From CAZKUN01 sp964555935 (GTDB taxonomy: Bacteria; Armatimonadota; Zipacnadia; Zipacnadales; VGFC01), in the NCBI GenBank assembly GCA_964555935.1, contig CAZKUN010000004.1:1-64000 (forward strand): 64,000 nt of DNA, in the 5' to 3' direction. Within the stretch, counting starts at the first letter, position 1. Each line of letters starts with the position of its first letter. Made by a program: the position numbers and the translations under genes. Below the pieces are notes generated by a model, which did no database searches, was not told the DNA's origin, and saw only the letters and a list, made by a program, of their open reading frames with translations. Of this stretch, positions 40,963 through 49,379 are shown piece by piece.

Positions 40963-43086
40963 CTACGATTCGTCCGGCGCGTAATATCCGGAGTAGCTCT
41001 GATAGTAGTAGTAGTAGTAATAGTACCCGGCCCCACGGTCCCGGACGCGGTTCACCGCGACTCCAAGCAGAGCTTTCTCATCGCTGAGGCGCAGCGTCTC
41101 CGCGGCGCGCGATACAGCTTGCTGACGCGTGGAATTCACGTCGACCACGAGAAGGACGGCGCTGGTGTAACCGGTGAGGATCTGAGCGTCCGCCGCGATC
41201 AGCGCCGGCGGAGTGTCGAAGATGACGAGGTCACATCGCTCTTTCAGTTGCTCATACAGTCGTCGCATCGCCGCGGACTCAAGGAGAAGCACCGGGTCCG
41301 GAGGCAGGGGACCGGCTGTGACGACCTGCAGCCCCTCGACCGGCGTGTCCTGCAGCACATCATCGATCGCCAAATCACCCACCAGCAGATTCGTTAGACC
41401 CAATTCGCCATCGAGTTCCAGAGCCCGATGCAACGAAGGCCGCCGGAGGTCGGCATCGATCAGGATTACTTTCTGGCCCGCCTGAGCCGCAACGGTCGCG
41501 AGGCTTGAGGAGATCGTCGACTTCCCCTCGCTCACGCCCGGGCTCGTGACCAGCATGGCATCAATGGGCCCATTCACGGAGCTGAACCGCAGATTCGATC
41601 TAAGTTGGCTGAACGATTCGGAGAATGCAGAGCGCGAGTAGGGCGACGCCATCAGGACGGGAGATTCGTTCTTGGCCTCCGGGATGACGCCGAGCAGGCG
41701 CGTGTTGAGCATGCTCTCCAGAACCTGCGGGTCTCGGATTCTGTCATCCAGACGCTCAATGACCATGGCCACGACAATCCCCAGGATCAATCCGAGCACG
41801 GCGGCGGCCATCAAGGTCTGTCGGCGGTTGGGAGACACAGGGTTGCGTGGGAGCGAGGGTCTCGATTCCCACGACGCGTTGGAGACCTCGGAGGCTTCGG
41901 CGATCTTCAGAGCTTGGTGCTGCGTCAGGAGCGACGTGTAAGCCACCTCGGCAACCGACACCCGGCGCTCCAGCGCCTGCAGTTCGGCCTGCGTGCCCGG
42001 CAGCAACTCCAATCGGGCTCTTGCCGCCGGCAAGGCCCGCTCATGAGCCTCGATCTTGGCCTGCAGCGACACGCGTTCCGTGTCCAGCATGACCTTCTGC
42101 GCTGTCAGCGTCTGCAGCAGCGGGTTGGCGGCCTCTGTCTCGCTGGAGACGATCGACTGCACTTCGGTCTCCAAGCGCTCGCGCACCCGGGCGATCTGCT
42201 CATCAAGGGCGCGCACCTTGCGGCTGTCTTCCGTGTACTCGTTGAGCAGACCGAGCCGGTCTGACTCGAACTGCACGAGTTGGCTCCGCAGCCCGGATGC
42301 GACCTCGTCGGGGATCTTCTCGATCTCGACGACGATGGCCGGGTCGACAGCCCGGCGCTGTTCATCGACCGATTGGGCCTCCGCCCTCACGGCCTTGAGG
42401 TCGATCGTAGCCTGCTCGAGCGCGCTCTCCAGCGCGTTGACGCGCCCGACATCCATGGCAATCTCCTGCCGGATGTTGACCACGCCATGGCTCTCTTTGT
42501 ATTCCCGCATGCTCTCGGTGACTGCGTTGAGAGCAGCCTCAGCCTCGTCTTGCTGAGTCCCCACATATGCCACGGATGCCGTGACCGCCGCGGTGTTGCT
42601 CTTCTGGCTGGCGGCCATGTAAGCCTGCGGGATTGCCTCCGCCATGGCTTGGGCCATCGCCGGGCTGGGCGATGTCGCGGCAATGTGCACCAGGGCTGTC
42701 TCGGGCACCTGGCTCACCGTTACGCTGGCGACGCGCTCTCCCCGCAACTCAGGTAGTTCATTCCAAATGACATCCATCGCCGCCGTCCGGACCTTGCCAC
42801 CCGAAAGCGTCGCCAACTCGGTTTCGAACCACATCCGGTCCTGGCGCGCGGCCGACAGAATGCTCGCCAGGGAGGCGGTCTCGCCCCCCGGGGACGTGGC
42901 GCCCGCCGAGCGCTGCAACCGGATCTCGGACTGGGATCGATAGAGGGGTGTCTGCTGCGCGACCTGAAAGCCCGCAGCCACGACGACAGCGATCCAGATG
43001 CTGAGGATCAGCCATTTCCGCCGCATCACGGCGCCTATCGCGGCGCGCAGGTCGATGGATCGCTCTTCTGTCGCGGGCACGGCCAT
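40963..43086 (-). CDS. Wzc-like polysaccharide copolymerase and tyrosine autokinase
   Basis: A 707-residue inner-membrane protein. Wzz domain with first helix at 24-44 and a periplasmic coiled coil at ~180-400, PNRRQ then second helix at 426-445. Cytoplasmic BY-kinase domain: Walker A TSPGVSEGKSTIS at 514-526, Walker A' ILIDADLRRP and Walker B LVIFDTPP. The C-terminus has a run of eight tyrosines followed by QSYSGYY, the usual autophosphorylation cluster but in an extreme form, encoded by a trinucleotide repeat (41002-41025). Controls chain length and export with the SLBB protein encoded 21 bases upstream. Family firm. Confidence 0.92.
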   Translation of the reverse strand: MAVPATEERSIDLRAAIGAVMRRKWLILSIWIAVVVAAGFQVAQQTPLYRSQSEIRLQRSAGATSPGGETASLASILSAARQDRMWFETELATLSGGKVRTAAMDVIWNELPELRGERVASVTVSQVPETALVHIAATSPSPAMAQAMAEAIPQAYMAASQKSNTAAVTASVAYVGTQQDEAEAALNAVTESMREYKESHGVVNIRQEIAMDVGRVNALESALEQATIDLKAVRAEAQSVDEQRRAVDPAIVVEIEKIPDEVASGLRSQLVQFESDRLGLLNEYTEDSRKVRALDEQIARVRERLETEVQSIVSSETEAANPLLQTLTAQKVMLDTERVSLQAKIEAHERALPAARARLELLPGTQAELQALERRVSVAEVAYTSLLTQHQALKIAEASEVSNASWESRPSLPRNPVSPNRRQTLMAAAVLGLILGIVVAMVIERLDDRIRDPQVLESMLNTRLLGVIPEAKNESPVLMASPYSRSAFSESFSQLRSNLRFSSVNGPIDAMLVTSPGVSEGKSTISSSLATVAAQAGQKVILIDADLRRPSLHRALELDGELGLTNLLVGDLAIDDVLQDTPVEGLQVVTAGPLPPDPVLLLESAAMRRLYEQLKERCDLVIFDTPPALIAADAQILTGYTSAVLLVVDVNSTRQQAVSRAAETLRLSDEKALLGVAVNRVRDRGAGYYYYYYYYQSYSGYYAPDES
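41002..41025 (-). repeat. Trinucleotide microsatellite encoding eight tyrosines
   Basis: On the plus strand this is ATA, five GTA, ATA, GTA, i.e. eight consecutive Tyr codons (six TAC and two TAT) on the coding minus strand. It lies in the 3' end of the Wzc-like gene. Length change by slippage would add or remove tyrosines without breaking the frame. Confidence 0.85.
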
Positions 43087-43107
43087 ACGGAAAATATCTC
43101 CTCGGAG

Positions 43108-44748
43108 CTACTTGAAGACCCGAATCATGAGTGCCGTCTGGTAGATCTGACCGACGAGGTCAGCAAAGTCAAAACCGGTGTCCCTGGGCACGAAGATGAT
43201 GTCGCCATCCTCAAGTTCGTAGTTTCGCTCCAACTCAAGTCCCTGCATGAGTTTGCGCGCGTTGACCAGGTACACGTGCGCCTCGCCATCCTCGACTCTG
43301 ATGACAGCCGTGCGAACGGGCTTGGCGTCTTCCCCAAAACTGCCCAGGTTCGCGATGATGTCCAGAACCCTGTCCCCGTCGCGGAGTGGGTGCGGTCCCG
43401 GATTGGCCACGGCCCCAAACACCATCACCTGTCGGGTGTCGTGGGGGACATACACGACGTCTCCCGGTTTGACGGGGATGTTCAGCGCGAGTTCGAAGTC
43501 GGTGTAGAGTGACTTCGCGGAGACTTGAACCACGGTGTCGTCGCCGCGGGTGATCCGGACGCCGGACAGGTCCGCTGTCTCCGACGGTCCACCGGCCAGC
43601 GCCAGAAGTTCATACAGCCCGTCTCCGGGCACGACGCGGTACGAGCCAGGATTCCTCACAGCCCCGAGGACCAATATGTCGACGCGGGTCCGCCCAACCG
43701 TGACGATGTCGCCGCCGACAAGCTGCGGGTTGGCCTCGGCCCCGGCGGTTGCCAGCGCCTTGGCCAGGTCGATATCGACGGTCGAGCCGTCGCGGCGGGT
43801 CAAGGTGACATGTTGGCGGTCGGCCTCATCCGCCAGGCCTCCCGCGTCCATAACGGCATCGAGTACCGTCACGCTGTCTTGCCCCAGTCGCTGCCGGCCG
43901 GGCGTGACGACCGCCCCGAGCACCAGCACACTACTGTCAGACCGACCGATAACCAGCATGTCGCCGGGCTCGAGGACGACCGAGCGACCGGGCTCCTCCG
44001 ACACCAAGGCGCTCGCCAAGTGGATCGGACTCGGGTCGCCTCCGACGCGCACGAGCAAGGCTTCCTCGTGGTTCGCGTCCGGCGTCAATCCGCCAGCCCC
44101 CAAGATAGCGTGGACAATGCTCGATTCCTCAGGGGGCAGCTCAACCCGCCCAGGTCTGGCGACCTCTCCGGACACCCACACGCCGCCCTCGCGCTGCTGG
44201 ATGAGCAGCGTGTCGCCCGGGTTGAGCAAAGGAGCCGCCGCCACATCTTCAGGCGTACCGATCAGTATGGCCTGGGGGGGGCCCGCCTTCGGTATGATCA
44301 CTGCCTCAGTCCGGTTGGCTTGGGGCGTAAACCCCGCCGTGAGCGCCAAGGCCTTCTCCACAGTGATGGGTTCTTCGGTGCGGAAGGGGGCAGCTGAGTT
44401 CACGGCGCCGAGGAAGTAGATGTGCTCCTCTCGCTCGCGCAACGCCACAACCGCCACCGTCACGATCGGGTCGCGCAACTCAGACAGCAATTCCTCACGG
44501 ACGGCCGCCTCAACTTCGGTAGGCGTCTTGCCCTCCACGTGAATGCGGCCCAGGAAGGGATGGGTCACGCTGCCGTCGGGGCGCACGGTCGCGCCAGGGG
44601 CACCATACTCCGCCTGGCCAAAGACCACGATATCGATGGTGTCTCTGGGACCAAGGCGGTACTCGGAACGCTCCGTCTGGCTAAAGGCGCTCAGACAGAA
44701 CAGTCCCTGCAACCCAAGCACTGCCAGTGCTGCTATCCTGCCGCGCAT
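43108..44748 (-). CDS. SLBB-domain polysaccharide export protein (Wza-like)
   Basis: A 546-residue secreted protein. Signal peptide MRGRIAALAVLGLQGLFCLS, then the export motif YRLGPRDTIDIVVFGQ at about 30-45 and a VRPDGSVTHPFLGRI block. At least five SLBB units follow, seen by IYFLGAVNSAAPF, VWVSGEVARPGRVEL, VLVLGAVVTPGRQRL, ILVLGAVRNPGSYRV and VMVFGAVANPGPHPL. No lipobox cysteine is convincing, and the number of SLBB units exceeds E. coli Wza. Probably the outer-membrane or periplasmic conduit for the glycan. ATG 44748 has GGAG seven bases ahead; the open frame to 44910 is not conserved-looking. First gene of the export operon. Confidence 0.9.
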   Translation of the reverse strand: MRGRIAALAVLGLQGLFCLSAFSQTERSEYRLGPRDTIDIVVFGQAEYGAPGATVRPDGSVTHPFLGRIHVEGKTPTEVEAAVREELLSELRDPIVTVAVVALREREEHIYFLGAVNSAAPFRTEEPITVEKALALTAGFTPQANRTEAVIIPKAGPPQAILIGTPEDVAAAPLLNPGDTLLIQQREGGVWVSGEVARPGRVELPPEESSIVHAILGAGGLTPDANHEEALLVRVGGDPSPIHLASALVSEEPGRSVVLEPGDMLVIGRSDSSVLVLGAVVTPGRQRLGQDSVTVLDAVMDAGGLADEADRQHVTLTRRDGSTVDIDLAKALATAGAEANPQLVGGDIVTVGRTRVDILVLGAVRNPGSYRVVPGDGLYELLALAGGPSETADLSGVRITRGDDTVVQVSAKSLYTDFELALNIPVKPGDVVYVPHDTRQVMVFGAVANPGPHPLRDGDRVLDIIANLGSFGEDAKPVRTAVIRVEDGEAHVYLVNARKLMQGLELERNYELEDGDIIFVPRDTGFDFADLVGQIYQTALMIRVFK

Positions 44749-44985
44749 CGATATCTCCAACCAGTGCCCTCCGCAGTCGTCCCGGCAGCCGCGGACGGGG
44801 GGAATCTGCGTGGTGCCAGCCCACGGATGGGTAAATTCGCCCCCGGGCCCTGATGACCTCTCGCTACGCCGCAACTGTTTCGCGGCTCGGCCCGAGCCGA
44901 CCGCCCGCAATCAGCGGGCCTGAGATACGCCATGAGGGATTGATGGGCCCGACGGTGAACCACACGCCGTGAGGGGGGAAGCACA

Positions 44986-46020
44986 GTGATTCTACCCACC
45001 ATCCTCGCCGGACTTGGGGCCGGTGTCGCAGCCGCGGCAGTGATGCCGGCCGTGATCTCAATAGCCCACCGCACTGGTGCCGTCGACCACCCCGGCCACC
45101 TGAAGCCCCACGAGCGCGCCATGCCGGTGCTCGGCGGCGTCGCCATCGTCTTCGGCGCGGTGCTGGCAACTAGCATAGCCATCACAGTCCAGGCCGCGCC
45201 GGACGCAGCAGCGGCCCGCGTCGCCATTGCATTGCTCGTCGCATCCATGGCTGTCGCCGGCCTTGGGCTGATCGACGACCTGAGAGGCCTGTCGCCACGT
45301 CTGCGGCTAGCAGCCGAGCTGGCCATCGCCGCTACTTGGGTGATCTGGGCATGGACCAGCGGACAGTTGCCACACCCGGTGCTGATTCCTGTGGGAGTCC
45401 TCTGGCTGGTGGGTCTGACGAACGCCGTCAACATGATCGACGGCCTCGATGGTCTCGCGGGCACGTGCGGCCTGGTTGGAGGCGCCGCGGTCAGCATGCT
45501 GGGGGCCCATCGTGGTGACGCGGCGAGCGCTATCCTGGGGGCCTGTCTGGCTGGGGGGTGTCTGGGGTTCCTCGTGTTCAACCGTCCGCCGGCGCGCGTG
45601 TTCATGGGCGACGCTGGAGCGTATTTCTTGGGATTCATGGCCGGTGGGCTCGTGCTCATCGCTGGAGCCTCGGATGCGAAGGGGAGCCCGGACTGGTCTT
45701 CTCTACTGGGCGTATCCGTGGTGTGGGGAGTCCCCGTCGCGGACATCGTGCTCGCCATGACGCGGCGGATTCTCAGCGGGCACCCGCCGTTCAGTGGCGA
45801 CCGGAGCCACTTCTATGATCAGATCCGTGACCGCTGGGGAACCACCGTGCCGCAGACCCTCGGCGTGATGGCCATCGGGTACCTGGCCTATGCCCTGGCT
45901 GGCCTCGGAATATCGCACCTGCCGGCGCTCTGGGCCCTCCTCGCGACTGCGGGCACCGTGCTGGTCACTGTGGTCGGGCTCATTGCGGGCCGATTCTTCT
46001 CACCTGAAGCCGAGGGATGA
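44986..46020 (+). CDS. WecA/TagO-type undecaprenyl-phosphate sugar-1-phosphate transferase
   Basis: A 344-residue polytopic enzyme (about 10-11 helices) that starts glycan assembly by joining a sugar-1-phosphate, often GlcNAc-1-P, to undecaprenyl phosphate. Signature motifs are GLIDDL at ~93-98, NAVNMIDGLDGLAG at ~145-158, ARVFMGDAGAYFLGF, and SGDRSHFYDQI, all of which fit the GT4/MraY-WecA superfamily. GTG start at 44986. It diverges from the export operon across 237 bases that probably hold both promoters. Confidence 0.92.
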   Translation: MILPTILAGLGAGVAAAAVMPAVISIAHRTGAVDHPGHLKPHERAMPVLGGVAIVFGAVLATSIAITVQAAPDAAAARVAIALLVASMAVAGLGLIDDLRGLSPRLRLAAELAIAATWVIWAWTSGQLPHPVLIPVGVLWLVGLTNAVNMIDGLDGLAGTCGLVGGAAVSMLGAHRGDAASAILGACLAGGCLGFLVFNRPPARVFMGDAGAYFLGFMAGGLVLIAGASDAKGSPDWSSLLGVSVVWGVPVADIVLAMTRRILSGHPPFSGDRSHFYDQIRDRWGTTVPQTLGVMAIGYLAYALAGLGISHLPALWALLATAGTVLVTVVGLIAGRFFSPEAEG

Positions 46021-46171
46021 ATGGCCCAACCCAGCGAATCCATGAGGCCGTGGTACCGTTGCTGGGGCGAGGCGATAGGTCGAGGAGAAGCCCAGCCGCG
46101 AGGTGAATGATGGACGGCCGCGCGACCGAGGGAGCCACTTCCTCCACGCGGACCACGAAGGAGGCAATCTG

Positions 46172-47329
46172 ATGCTCGGGATCATCGTCTACCCCATCGC
46201 CGATTGGGACGGTTTCCATCGACGGCCCATGTTGGAGGCATTGGCGCGGAATCTGGCGGGCAAGGCAACCTTGATTGTCATCGAGCCTCCGCTCCCATTG
46301 CGGTTCCCGCCCAAGGCACAAGATTGGGGCAGACACGCGCGCGCGCTCCTAAAGCCGATGGTCCTGTGGAGCGAGAACGTGTGGCTCGCGCGGACGGTCA
46401 AGACAAGCTCTGACGAGAAGACTATCTACGCGGCGGCGATCCGCCGGGCGCTGAAACAGATCCGCCCATCGGTTGATGGCCTGAGCGCAATGTTCTTCAG
46501 GCCGCATCACATCGATCTGCTGGGGCTGGCGAACGAGCAGCACGTCATCTACGAGTGTTACGACGAGTACCGCGAGAACCACGGTGGCAGAGCGGATGAT
46601 GGGGTCATCGAGAAGGACCGACGTCTCACGGCAGCGAGCGACCTGGTGTTGACCACCTCTCAGCGCCTATACGACAGCCGAAGCATGGAACACGACAATG
46701 TGCACCTCGCGCCGAATGGCGTTAAGTTTGAGCTGTTCCAGCAAGCATGGGACCCAGGCCTCGAGATTCCCCAGGAGATGGCCGACATTGATGGACCGGT
46801 GGTTGGGTACGTGGGGAACTTCGCTACGTGGCTCGACTTCCCGCTACTCCACCATGTAATCGGCGCGCTGCCAAGCTTCAACTTCGTGTTCGTCGGGCCG
46901 GTGACGGCCGTAGACGAGGCGGACCGCCTGAAGCAGTTCGACAACGTGAGGTTCCTCGGCCCCAAGCCACAACACGCCTTGCCAGCCTATATGCGGGCCA
47001 TGGACGTCGTGACCTGTCTACTGCGCATCAGCGAGTACACGCACAACGCGCTGCCGCTGACGGTCATCGAGTACCTGGCCGCCGGACGGCCAATTGCCAC
47101 TCGGGAACTGAAGGGCATGGCCGCGTTTCAGGATGTTCTGTACACCCCTTCACAGCCAGACGATGTTGTCGAGTGCATCCGCCAACTGTCGACGGAACCC
47201 GATGAGGGCATGCGCGAGCGAGGCCGGGAGCGCGCCGAGGAGTTCGACTGGGGCCTGCTGACAGAGAAAACCGCGGACTTGATTCTGTCGACGTGCTCAG
47301 AGCGCAGCGAACGGCGGGAAGGCCATTGA
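46172..47329 (+). CDS. GT4-like glycosyltransferase
   Basis: A 385-residue GT-B protein beginning LGIIVYPIADWDGFHRRPM, a block seen in teichuronic-acid TuaH-like transferases. It has VIYECYDEYRENHGG with TTSQRLYDS, a VGYVGNFATWLDFPLL linker, and NALPLTVIEYLAAGRPIATR at the donor site. The ATG at 46172 follows GGAGG by seven bases and is preferred over the open frame from 46103. It is second in the operon with the WecA-like gene, so it may add the second sugar. Donor unknown. Confidence 0.85.
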   Translation: MLGIIVYPIADWDGFHRRPMLEALARNLAGKATLIVIEPPLPLRFPPKAQDWGRHARALLKPMVLWSENVWLARTVKTSSDEKTIYAAAIRRALKQIRPSVDGLSAMFFRPHHIDLLGLANEQHVIYECYDEYRENHGGRADDGVIEKDRRLTAASDLVLTTSQRLYDSRSMEHDNVHLAPNGVKFELFQQAWDPGLEIPQEMADIDGPVVGYVGNFATWLDFPLLHHVIGALPSFNFVFVGPVTAVDEADRLKQFDNVRFLGPKPQHALPAYMRAMDVVTCLLRISEYTHNALPLTVIEYLAAGRPIATRELKGMAAFQDVLYTPSQPDDVVECIRQLSTEPDEGMRERGRERAEEFDWGLLTEKTADLILSTCSERSERREGH

Positions 47330-47460
47330 GGCCCTTGCTCGCTTCGCCCCTCCGGCCAGCGACGCCGCATCGATACCGGGCGCTGGTGCTCCGGACATGA
47401 CATGGACTGTCTCGGTCGGCGGGATATAGCGCCGCGTCGTAGCGGACATGAGGCGGAGGG

Positions 47461-47502
47461 CCTGCAACTACCGGGCGAGTAAGCGTACATGTCAGTTGCA
47501 GG
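47461..47502. terminator. Inverted repeat between convergent genes
   Basis: CCTGCAACT (47461-47469) and AGTTGCAGG (47494-47502) are a perfect 9-bp inverted repeat around a 24-base spacer, in the 241-base gap between the convergent glycosyltransferase and methyltransferase genes. The long loop and absence of a T-run make terminator function uncertain; it could equally be a binding site or the trace of an inserted element. Confidence 0.3.
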
Positions 47503-47570
47503 CGGCGGGGGACTACGCGCGCGGGCGGAGGCGGTCCGGCCGTTAGCTTAGAGCCGAAGTATCGTCAGCT

Positions 47571-48269
47571 TCAACTTTTCCTGGCGATCCAGAGCAGATG
47601 GCCGGCAAATCTGAGAGCATTCTCTCGCTGCAGCCTCTCCAGAGTCAGCCCCGCGTCCTCAGGTCTCTTCTGAGACAGGCGTATTCGGTCTGAACGTTCC
47701 TGCACAAGACGCACCAGGCGAGCACACTTGCTCGCCACCCCTGAGTTGAAGAGTCGGTACAGCAGCAGCACCCCAACGTGGATCCCCGGCTCAACAACAA
47801 CCAACTCGAATGAGTGCTTGCTCAGGATTCGCCTTATGCCGTCATGACTGAGGTTGAAGAAGGATGCATTGTCGTGGTCAGGCTCCAGCCATGAATGACT
47901 TCCATAGATGAACCCCGCTGGCTCCAGAATTCGGTAGCATTCCGCAGCGAAGCCATCCAGATCCTCAACGTGTTCTAGAATCTGTCGGCAGAGCAAGCAA
48001 TTGGCCGAGCTATCAGCAACCGGAAAAACGCCGTCTGTAATAGGCCGGACACCCAGCGAGGCCGGTGCTCGATCCTGCACGTCAATGCCGAGCCAGTTGT
48101 AGCCTTTTTGCTCAATGATGGACTTCTGCTCGCCGGCACCGCACCCAACATCCACGCATAAGCCAGTCCCCTCAGGGATTAAGGGAACAATGTCTCGCCA
48201 CCAATACTGATATGGACCTCTTATCGACCAATCTCTGTCCCATAGTGGCATAATTATGATGTATCTCAT
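47571..48269 (-). CDS. Class I SAM-dependent methyltransferase
   Basis: A 232-residue methyltransferase with motif I CVDVGCGAGEQKS at ~38-50, GIDVQDRAPAS after strand 2, and RQILEHVEDLDGFAAE, the Methyltransf_11 pattern. The C-terminal part LLLYRLFNSGVASKCARL may recognise the acceptor. Base composition differs from its neighbours: sampled 60-base lines give roughly 50-60 % G+C and the region just upstream about 43 %, so it may be a recent acquisition. A diverged repeat also found before the methyltransferase at 4662 lies directly upstream. ATG 48269 used; ATG 48251 is possible. Confidence 0.82.
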   Translation of the reverse strand: MRYIIIMPLWDRDWSIRGPYQYWWRDIVPLIPEGTGLCVDVGCGAGEQKSIIEQKGYNWLGIDVQDRAPASLGVRPITDGVFPVADSSANCLLCRQILEHVEDLDGFAAECYRILEPAGFIYGSHSWLEPDHDNASFFNLSHDGIRRILSKHSFELVVVEPGIHVGVLLLYRLFNSGVASKCARLVRLVQERSDRIRLSQKRPEDAGLTLERLQRENALRFAGHLLWIARKS

Positions 48270-48302
48270 ATTTCCGGTGAGTATGTCCCGCCATGCCTGT
48301 CC

Positions 48303-48397
48303 AGCGCGGATTACCCATATGGAACTGACGTTGCGCGTTGGCTAGACCGCCGGCGGCTCGTTGGGGCGCTTCACCGTCGAGGCGCAAGAGACCTGCA
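48303..48397 (-). repeat. Diverged ~95-base repeat, copy 2 (upstream of a methyltransferase gene)
   Basis: Read on the minus strand from 48397, this matches 4539-4635: 41 of 63 positions identical without gaps, then CAGTTCCATATGGGTAATCC against CAGTTTCACATGGGGAATCC. It ends 34 bases before the methyltransferase start at 48269, as copy 1 ends 27 bases before the methyltransferase at 4662. Unrecognised; see copy 1. Confidence 0.55.
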
Positions 48398-48661
48398 GGC
48401 TTGGTTCTGGGAGTCCGATGTCGGCCAGCTCCGACACTCGCACTGAGGGTCTGCGGAGGCCGCTGCGAAACCCACGGTTAGGGATACGAACGTGCGACCC
48501 ATAGCTCGTGGTTTTCTGGCGAAGGCCGTGTACAGCGATGTGGCGATGCTGTCGTCCCTGGAGCGGCCGAGGACGTAGCGGAACCTGCGTCGGACCTGCG
48601 GTTGAAGTAGCTGGGAGCACCGTTCGATTGCCTTGTGGGGGTCGAGAAGACCCTTGCCCAC
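48371..48661 (-). pseudogene. Weak 96-codon frame, possible gene remnant
   Basis: A GTG-started frame reading GKGLLDPHKAIERCSQLLQP, then a basic segment with FRYVLGRSRDDSIATSLYTA. It is in the same frame as the VTC gene upstream, separated only by that gene's stop and nine codons that cross the poly-C run. The second half overlaps the diverged repeat and loses coding character. No family recognised; could be chance or a decayed gene. Confidence 0.2.
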
Positions 48662-48688
48662 TTCGGCCCCGCGGGGGGGGGTAGCGAG

Positions 48689-49378
48689 TCACGGGGAGTA
48701 GGCCCCCAGAACACCTCTGACGTACTTCGAATGTGCCGTCGCGCGCAGGGGGAACCTCGCGATGACGTCCCGCAGACGCTCCTGTTGGTCGGCATCGCTC
48801 TTGACCTCGATGACGGTCAGGTCCTCGCTGCTCGTCCGCCACCGCAGGTTCGGCTTCGAGTTTCGCACCTGGCTGTAGAAGTTCAACCGGGTATCCATGG
48901 TCAAGCGGACCTGGGAATCAGCCGATGCGAAGTACTCCCGCCAATACGTGTTTATGACCACCGGACGATAGCGCGTCCGGAACGTGATGGCGAGTGGCCC
49001 GAGGTCGAGCCCCGCCAGGCTGTCGAGTATCTCTCGCCAGGCCATCTGAGTCAGGTCCAACGGACACTTCACATCCACCGCCACCTTGCGCCCCAACCAG
49101 TTCCGTTTCTGTTTGTGCTCGATCCGGCCCGTCACCGACTCGTGCTCCGTGCCATACCAGCGGAGCCGCAGCTTGGCCCGGTCCGGCACGCCGGCCAGGT
49201 GATCGTCGAGGTCGGGTAACTCGCGCGTGTCGAAGTAGATGTTGTTGACCTGCCGAGGAGGGTACGTCGTCCTAAACCCGGCCGGGTGTGTCCGCACCCA
49301 GGACGCGACCGTGGCCTTGCTCAACTCGCTCTCGGTAGTCGCGAACTTGATTTCATACCGCCACCCTTCGAGTGCCAT
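48689..49378 (-). CDS. VTC domain protein (polyphosphate polymerase-like)
   Basis: A 229-residue stand-alone VTC domain, the tunnel-fold domain that in yeast Vtc4 polymerises ATP phosphate into polyphosphate. Present are RYEIKF near residue 7-12, NNIYFDTREL, KLRLRWYG, EHKQKR, the long TFRTRYRP strand, TVIEVKSDAD and the closing SKYVRGV, which supply the basic and acidic residues lining the tunnel. No membrane segment. One base separates it from the CotH-like gene, and the DUF4956 gene comes before that; these three families are often neighbours in other bacteria. Whether it makes polyphosphate or binds another triphosphate is untested here. Confidence 0.85.
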   Translation of the reverse strand: MALEGWRYEIKFATTESELSKATVASWVRTHPAGFRTTYPPRQVNNIYFDTRELPDLDDHLAGVPDRAKLRLRWYGTEHESVTGRIEHKQKRNWLGRKVAVDVKCPLDLTQMAWREILDSLAGLDLGPLAITFRTRYRPVVINTYWREYFASADSQVRLTMDTRLNFYSQVRNSKPNLRWRTSSEDLTVIEVKSDADQQERLRDVIARFPLRATAHSKYVRGVLGAYSP

Positions 49379-49379
49379 A

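Larger units (their letters stand above)
48270..48688. other. Intergenic region with decayed-looking sequence
   Basis: 419 bases between the VTC-domain gene and the methyltransferase, both on the minus strand. It contains, in minus-strand order, a run of nine C (48681-48673), a weak 96-codon frame (48371-48661), the diverged repeat copy 2, and an AT-rich leader before the methyltransferase. The mix of broken frames suggests remnants of an older gene or insertion. Confidence 0.45.

Noticed and set aside
44749..44910. N-terminal extension of the SLBB export protein
   Set aside because: It would place 54 non-conserved residues before an excellent signal peptide that has its own ribosome binding site.
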